Shown: in pieces, positions 60,874 through 64,000 of the stretch
Numbering within the stretch: the stretch's first letter is position 1
Layout: the number at the start of each line of letters is the position of its first letter
Origin: Xenococcus sp. MO_188.B8
GTDB taxonomy: Bacteria; Cyanobacteriota; Cyanobacteriia; Cyanobacteriales; Xenococcaceae
DNA: 64,000 nt
Direction of reading: 5' to 3'
Assembly: GCA_030065615.1 (NCBI GenBank)
Contig: JASJDR010000020.1
Coordinates: forward strand, 1-64,000
Translations under genes and position numbers: made by a program
The notes under the pieces: generated by a model
Databases searched by the model: none
Told to the model about the DNA's origin: nothing
Seen by the model: only the letters and a program-made list of their open reading frames with translations

Positions 60874-61716
60874 TCAATTACTGATTAAGTTAGTAAGTTG
60901 CGAAGTAGGAGAATTTGGCATTTGCTTGAGTTGCTTTAACGCCCATTTAGCAGTTTTTTGTACTTGTTGATCAGAATCATTGATAATTTTAGATAGTCTT
61001 TTAGTGACTTGTGACATTAACTCATACAGTTTGGTTAGATCTCTAATAGCATCCTGTTGAGATTGAAAGTGTTCATCTCCTAGAGACAGTATTGGGACTT
61101 GATTGAGAGGTTGAAGGGTAAGACTAGTAATTTGTGTCATCGCTTCTAGGATCAGACTTCTCTCTTGGAAATCGGCTTCTATCATTAACTCTACCAGCGG
61201 TGTCATGGCTCTTGGGTCACCCTTTTGAGCTAATTCACCAATCTTTTTATGACGGACATTGCGATCTTCAACTTGTAAATCAACAATTAATTCAGGAACT
61301 AAATCTGGTTGGTACAGACTAGTATCAGATGATGACAGAGGCGCTTCCAAAATAGTGCCAGTATCTAGAAGATCTAGACTCTCATCTTCGAGATAATTTA
61401 AATCTAGTACTTCTCCATCAATAACAATGTCCACTTTTTTATATAAAAACGACAGTAAAGTAAAGGTGATAATGGCAGTTCCAGCGATCGCAAATGGAAA
61501 TAGCTCTGTATTTAACTCTGTAGTTTCTGACTCACTTGGTGATTCTGATTTAGCGACACTAAAATCTTGCGATGACTCGACTGTTGAAGTGACTTTTGTA
61601 ACTATTGGAGACTGATGAGAAGTTTGAGAGTTCTTAGACTCTAGGGATAAGTTACCGTTGGGAGAATTCAGAGTTGTTATCCCAATAGCTAGTAGGAGAG
61701 AAAGATGATAATGCAT
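60874..61716 (-). CDS. Membrane-anchored HEAT-repeat-like protein
   Basis: A 280-residue protein. An N-terminal hydrophobic segment (HYHLSLLLAIGITTL) may be a signal, then comes a Ser/Thr/Glu-rich linker, then a single membrane helix FPFAIAGTAIITFTLLSFLY (about 73-92). The following segment has DLNYLEDESLDLLDTG, and the C-terminal half has HEAT-like repeats: VRHKKIGELAQKGDPRAMTP, LVELMIEADFQERSLILEAM and VQKTAKWALKQLKQM. HEAT repeats mediate protein-protein interaction. Function is unknown. The stop overlaps the repeat-rich spacer at 60848-60885. Confidence 0.7.
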   Translation of the reverse strand: MHYHLSLLLAIGITTLNSPNGNLSLESKNSQTSHQSPIVTKVTSTVESSQDFSVAKSESPSESETTELNTELFPFAIAGTAIITFTLLSFLYKKVDIVIDGEVLDLNYLEDESLDLLDTGTILEAPLSSSDTSLYQPDLVPELIVDLQVEDRNVRHKKIGELAQKGDPRAMTPLVELMIEADFQERSLILEAMTQITSLTLQPLNQVPILSLGDEHFQSQQDAIRDLTKLYELMSQVTKRLSKIINDSDQQVQKTAKWALKQLKQMPNSPTSQLTNLISN

Positions 61717-61882
61717 AAAGAATAAGACAAATCGGCTACTAAATCCACCTAAGTAATATTAAAATCCTACCATTGCTATTTGGTGAATATTGATCATGGC
61801 AGTAAAGATTTTGTATCGAAACTGTATATAAAATTATATTCTCAAGGGTATGATGTAATTAATTGTAGTTAGGAGTGAAACA

Positions 61883-62818
61883 TTAAATAGATGCAATTTT
61901 GGCAATTATAGTACGGTGGCGAGGGCTATTGCAGGTAATTGTGGGGGTGCTAAATCCTAATTTGACAAGGGTTTTTTCTATATCTAAGCCAAAATATTGA
62001 TCTAGATAGGGTTCAGTACTTTTAAGAAGAGTCAAAATATAGGAAGGCATTTTCAGGAATTGTTCTGATTGAGGGTTCATGTCCATAATTGCCAAATGAC
62101 CACCAGGACGCAAGATTCGACGAGCTTCAAGGATAATATTTTGAGCTGCAGTTGCGGGTAATTCATGAAATACCAAACAAGCTGAAACCAGATCACAAGA
62201 ATTATCGGGTAAACCTGTAGCTTCGGCAGCAACATTGAGCCAATTAATATTTTGAGCCTTAGTTGAAGCTTGAGAAGCTCGATAACTGGCTACTGCTAGA
62301 AAATAAGGAGAAAGATCAATTCCTGTAATTTGAGCTTGAGGATAAATATCTTGAAGCGTTAAGGTACTCATCCCCACACCGCACCCAAGATCGACAATTG
62401 TTGCTGGTTTAGAGGTTAACTGTTCTTGTAATACTTGGTGATAGCTTTGTCTGAGTTTAGCATCGCCTTTGATACCTGCTTCTTGCCAGATTTTGGCATG
62501 AACTGCATAAGCAGCAGATTCTACTTCCCAGGCTGCTTTCCAGCTAAGATTTCCTTCTGGGTAAGCATGAAAGGAAGTTACATAATATTCTGGATATTGC
62601 AGTTGCCTATTTACTACGGCATCCCATTCGCGCTCCCAGTTACGTTCACTAAGTTGTTCAAGATTTTTCCGCCAGGGTACACCTAAAGCTTCTGCTCGGT
62701 TGATCATCATATTTCTGGCTCGTGTCTTCGCAAAATTTGCTAGGGGTTTAATTGCTAGAATGCCGTTTACTAAACGAGAAGACAATCCTAAGGATGTTTT
62801 GGTTGGGATAACAGTCAT
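61883..62818 (-). CDS. Class I SAM-dependent methyltransferase
   Basis: A 311-residue protein. SAM motif I is TIVDLGCGVGMSTLTL, motif II contains QITGIDLSPYFLAVA, and the later VFHELPATAAQNIILEARRI with LRPGGHLAIMDMNP is typical of UbiE/menG-like enzymes. The N-terminal ~100 residues (NFAKTRARNMMINRAEALGV and others) are helical and conserved in cyanobacterial homologues. The substrate is unknown. Tandem TTTTTATCAC repeats lie directly upstream of its start. It is a single-gene unit. Confidence 0.88.
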   Translation of the reverse strand: MTVIPTKTSLGLSSRLVNGILAIKPLANFAKTRARNMMINRAEALGVPWRKNLEQLSERNWEREWDAVVNRQLQYPEYYVTSFHAYPEGNLSWKAAWEVESAAYAVHAKIWQEAGIKGDAKLRQSYHQVLQEQLTSKPATIVDLGCGVGMSTLTLQDIYPQAQITGIDLSPYFLAVASYRASQASTKAQNINWLNVAAEATGLPDNSCDLVSACLVFHELPATAAQNIILEARRILRPGGHLAIMDMNPQSEQFLKMPSYILTLLKSTEPYLDQYFGLDIEKTLVKLGFSTPTITCNSPRHRTIIAKIASI

Positions 62819-63132
62819 TTTTTTATCACTTTTTTATCACTCGGTAACCCGAAACCCTCATCTGAATTATGCTCAGAATATAAGTGCGCGGTGTTTTCTG
62901 TAGTGAAGAAGAGGTGTATTGTTTACTTGAAATATAATATCAAACAAGATTCGAGATAGGAACGCGGTTTAAGTGGGTTTCCAGGCAAAATACCTAGAGT
63001 GACTGCTCTTGAGGATTGAGCATCGGCGATGGTCTTGAAGATCAAGTCTTATTCTGAAATAAGGCGATCGCTCAATCTAGACAAATTCTTCAGGCAAGGG
63101 AAGTTAACTTTAGAGTTTAAGCTGTAATTACA
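62819..63132. other. Intergenic region
   Basis: About 310 bp separating the methyltransferase and the MoxR gene. It starts with two copies of TTTTTATCAC and contains a GCGATCGC at about 63063. No gene or structured RNA is recognised. Confidence 0.4.
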
Positions 63133-64000
63133 TTATCTAGGAACAGCAACTTGTTTTAAGATAGACGCGATCGCATTTTCAATTTCTATCCCATCTAATT
63201 GAGCTTCAGGTTTTAGTATCAAACGATGACGCAATAGGGGAAAGGCTACATTTTTGACATCATCAGGAGTTACATAATTATTACCTAACAACCAAGCATT
63301 AGCCTTAGCTGCTTGTAGCCAAGCTACCGCTGAGCGAGGTGAAGCCCCTAAACTCAGATCCCGATGTTGGCGACTGCGTTCTACTAATGCGAGTAAATAA
63401 TCCAGAATATTTTCTGCTACCTGTACTTTTTGCACCTCTTGTCGCATAGCTAAGATATCTTTTACTGTAGCTATAGGTTGTAATTTTTCTAGATCGACTC
63501 TTTTGGCTTTAAATCCAGCTTGAGAATTGAGCAACATCTGTTTCTCGGCTTCTTTTTCTGGATAATCTATCAAAAGTTTGAATAAAAAGCGATCGAGTTG
63601 TGCTTCAGGAAGTGGATAAGTACCTTCAAATTCTAAAGAGTTTTGAGTTGCAACGACCCAGAATAAAGCAGGTAAAGCAATGGTATCTCCATCCAAGGTT
63701 ACCTGTTGTTCTTCCATGGCTTCTAATAATGCAGATTGAGTTTTGGGAGGAGTGCGGTTAATTTCGTCTGCGAGTAAAATTTCGGTAAAGATTGGACCTT
63801 TTTTTAAAGTAAAACTGCGACTATTGAGATCAAAAATATTAGTGCCCAAAATATCTGAAGGGAGAATATCGGGGGTTAGTTGAACTCTGCGGAAATCCCC
63901 AGAAATCAATCTGGATAACACTTTAACCAGTAAAGTTTTGCCTGTTCCCGGAACTCCTTCGACAATGACATGACCACCACTAAGTAAAGCAACTAAGAGT
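63133..64000 (-). CDS. MoxR-type AAA ATPase, C-terminal part
   Basis: The frame continues past the right window edge; the visible upstream bases encode GGHVIVEGVPGTGKTLLVKV, so the Walker A (GVPGTGKT) is just inside the window. Further parts are LADEINRTPPKTQSALLEAM (Walker B Asp-Glu plus sensor region), VATQNSLEFEGTYPLPEAQL with the arginine-finger region LDRF, and a C-terminal AAA lid, LGASPRSAVAWLQAAKANAW. MoxR ATPases are chaperone-like and often operate with DUF58/von Willebrand proteins, which would lie outside this window. A reading start at 63921 is not the true N-terminus. Confidence 0.9.
   Translation of the reverse strand, partial: LLVALLSGGHVIVEGVPGTGKTLLVKVLSRLISGDFRRVQLTPDILPSDILGTNIFDLNSRSFTLKKGPIFTEILLADEINRTPPKTQSALLEAMEEQQVTLDGDTIALPALFWVVATQNSLEFEGTYPLPEAQLDRFLFKLLIDYPEKEAEKQMLLNSQAGFKAKRVDLEKLQPIATVKDILAMRQEVQKVQVAENILDYLLALVERSRQHRDLSLGASPRSAVAWLQAAKANAWLLGNNYVTPDDVKNVAFPLLRHRLILKPEAQLDGIEIENAIASILKQVAVPR

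Noticed and set aside
60652-60888. 78-codon plus-strand frame upstream of mfd
   Set aside because: It is composed of dispersed-repeat and tandem-repeat sequence and resembles no protein.

Overview
The window looks like a chromosomal segment of an AT-rich cyanobacterium. The palindrome GCGATCGC (HIP1-like) recurs inside and between genes, the pyruvate dehydrogenase E2 subunit is of the cyanobacterial/plastid type, one histidine kinase carries a cyanobacteriochrome-like GAF domain, and dispersed heptanucleotide repeats and small hairpin elements typical of cyanobacteria fill the gaps. A large-genome, non-picoplanktonic lineage is likely; the exact genus cannot be read from the sequence. No tRNA, rRNA operon, CRISPR array or intact transposase was recognised. 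One structural RNA, the small SRP RNA, is present.

Layout. 1-4.4 kb is an accessory/defence-like area on the minus strand: the 5' end of dndC (DNA phosphorothioation), a start-less hicA with hicB, a Uma2-family nuclease, a second broken copy of the dndC promoter and 5' end, a gene split by a shift at an A10 tract, a DUF29 protein and an orphan AbrB-type antitoxin. 4.6-9.1 kb holds the E2 gene and three family-2 glycosyltransferases. 9.3-18.9 kb carries a cyanobacteriochrome-type histidine kinase, pentapeptide and TPR proteins, SRP RNA, msrB, a Crp-family regulator, a SpoIIM-like membrane protein and a tandem pair of membrane proteins, the second decayed. 18.9-23.7 kb pairs an overlapping DegT aminotransferase/Nudix unit with a divergent DMT exporter and a Tat-type nucleoside hydrolase. 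24-32 kb has a fusion of two alpha/beta hydrolases, a GT39-like gene with a nonsense-mutated tandem copy, and an FG-GAP lipoprotein.

32.1-40.4 kb is a complete ebo cluster (eboA to eboF, all minus strand), known from work on scytonemin-precursor export and from horizontal transfer to eustigmatophyte algae. Here an unrelated secreted-type beta protein sits between eboE and eboF, and small inverted-repeat elements occupy most of the spacers. 41.5-46.9 kb is an arsenic module (arsM, a PiT phosphate transporter, arsS, a TVP38-like membrane protein, an aldo/keto reductase). The matching arsenosugar glycosyltransferase lies a few kb away at 51.8 kb in a second operon-like group with an alpha/beta hydrolase and a polytopic membrane protein. 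Between them are a response regulator-GGDEF protein and cobI (precorrin-2 C20-methyltransferase).

54.3-55.5 kb holds two small toxin-antitoxin-type loci: a brnT toxin destroyed by a 68-bp palindromic insertion with an intact brnA, and a YgiT-type zinc finger/DUF4258 pair. 55.5-64 kb is housekeeping: mltA, mfd, a HEAT-repeat membrane protein, a SAM methyltransferase and the C-terminal part of a MoxR AAA ATPase cut by the window edge. Recurrent themes are decay of toxin-like genes, tandem duplication followed by pseudogenisation, and spread of non-autonomous inverted-repeat elements.
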